From positions 1 to 5,503 of the forward strand of contig CAMTNN010000111.1 of the NCBI GenBank assembly GCA_947073895.1: a stretch of DNA of 5,503 nucleotides. Reading direction: 5' to 3'. Position numbers and translations under genes: made by a program. A model generated the notes under the pieces. It had not been told where the DNA came from and ran no database searches. It was given only the letters and a program-made list of their open reading frames with translations. This DNA is from an uncultured cyanobacterium. GTDB taxonomy: Bacteria; Cyanobacteriota; Vampirovibrionia; Gastranaerophilales; Gastranaerophilaceae. Shown here in pieces: positions 4,831 through 5,503 of the stretch; within the stretch, counting starts at the first letter, position 1, and the number at the start of each line of letters is the position of its first letter.

Positions 4831-5503
4831 ATGGCAATTCGTACAATAAATCCAACTTCACCGGGTCAAAGAGGTATGACAAGAAGTGATTTCTCTGAAG
4901 TTACAACTTCAACTCCTGAAAAATCATTATTGTCTAAATTGAAAAAGACTTCTGGTAGAAACAATACAGGTAGAATTACATGTCGTCACAAAGGCGGCGG
5001 TGTAAAAAGAGCATACCGTATCATCGATTTCAAACGTGAAAAATTTGGCGTACCGGCAACAGTTAAAACTATTGAGTACGATCCAAACAGAAACGTGAGA
5101 ATTTCTTTGGTATTCTACGCTGATGGTGAAAAAAGATATATCTTGACACCGGAAGCTTTAAATGTAGGCGACGTAATCGTAAGCGGTCCTGAAGCTCCTG
5201 TTCAAACAGGTAACGCACTTCCGCTTGAATTAATCCCGTTAGGTACAATTGTTCACAACATCGAACTTACACCTGGTCGTGGCGGCGTTATGGTTAGATC
5301 TGCAGGTAATGCAGCTCAAGTAATGGCTAAAGAAGGTAACTATGTAACAATTAAATTACCATCAGGCGAAATGAGAATGGTAAGAAAAGAATGCATGGCT
5401 ACAATCGGTACTTTAGGTAATGCAGAATTCAAAAACCTAAAAATCGGTAAAGCTGGTAGAAAACGTTACATGGGCATCAGACCAACTGTACGTGGTGTTA
5501 CAA
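4831..5503 (+). CDS. rplB: 50S ribosomal protein L2, 3' end outside window
   Basis: L2 is a core 23S rRNA-binding protein needed for subunit joining and for peptidyl transferase activity. The frame is open to the right edge, with 224 of about 275 codons present. It begins [15 protein letters not shown] and carries [20 protein letters not shown] (42-61) with YRIIDFKR (62-69), then [20 protein letters not shown] (82-101), an SH3-like segment ending in [18 protein letters not shown] (135-152), [20 protein letters not shown] (156-175) and [19 protein letters not shown] (206-224). The C-terminal part with the conserved HPHGGGEG loop and the functional His is beyond the window. The start follows the best ribosome binding site of the window, AAAGGAG. 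The gene lies 210 bases after rplW, whereas most bacteria place it a few tens of bases away. Confidence 0.97.
   Translation, partial: MAIRTINPTSPGQRGMTRSDFSEVTTSTPEKSLLSKLKKTSGRNNTGRITCRHKGGGVKRAYRIIDFKREKFGVPATVKTIEYDPNRNVRISLVFYADGEKRYILTPEALNVGDVIVSGPEAPVQTGNALPLELIPLGTIVHNIELTPGRGGVMVRSAGNAAQVMAKEGNYVTIKLPSGEMRMVRKECMATIGTLGNAEFKNLKIGKAGRKRYMGIRPTVRGVT

Noticed and set aside
4487..4882. Overlapping minus-strand open frames of 84-131 codons over the rplW-rplB spacer
   Set aside because: They run antisense into rplW or rplB, are rich in Leu, Phe and Cys by chance composition, and show no domain or ribosome binding site.

Overview
The window is AT-rich bacterial DNA holding the start of an S10-type ribosomal protein operon (rpsJ, rplC, rplD, rplW, 5' part of rplB). 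Upstream lie a TolC/CzcC-type outer-membrane efflux gene and the 3' part of a eukaryotic-type protein kinase gene. All genes are on the + strand. S10, L3 and L4 carry stretches typical of Cyanobacteria: [20 protein letters not shown] and [13 protein letters not shown] in S10, GSIGAGTTPxRV in L3, EVxGGGRKPWxQKGTGRARA in L4. The low GC, the outer-membrane protein and rpsJ sitting directly before rplC fit a non-photosynthetic cyanobacterial relative (Melainabacteria/Vampirovibrionia, for example gut Gastranaerophilales) better than a true cyanobacterium. This placement is inferred from remembered family features, not from a search.

Layout: (1) 3-776, kinase, 5' end cut by the window just at the VAxK lysine. 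Its first half reads like a CAMK/SNF1 kinase and its second half like a TKL kinase of the kind common in parabasalid and amoeboid protists. The DFG motif is missing, so it is probably a pseudokinase or a recombinant gene. (2) 777-943, short AT-rich gap with an extended -10 box so close to the next ATG that the efflux gene may have a leaderless mRNA. (3) 944-2206, secreted TolC-family outer-membrane efflux protein. (4) 2207-2380, promoter region and leader of rpsJ with a weak terminator-like hairpin. (5) 2381-5503, rpsJ, rplC, rplD, rplW and rplB.

The ribosomal genes are conserved, but their spacing is unusual. rplD and rplW overlap by one base, while rplC, rplD and rplB are each preceded by a 138-210 base spacer containing inverted repeats: 204 bases before rplC, 138 before rplD and 210 before rplB. 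Some of these repeats overlap so that they could form only one at a time. These spacers could be cis-acting RNA controls, RNA processing sites or dispersed repeat elements. They and the protist-like kinase are the two points most worth following up.
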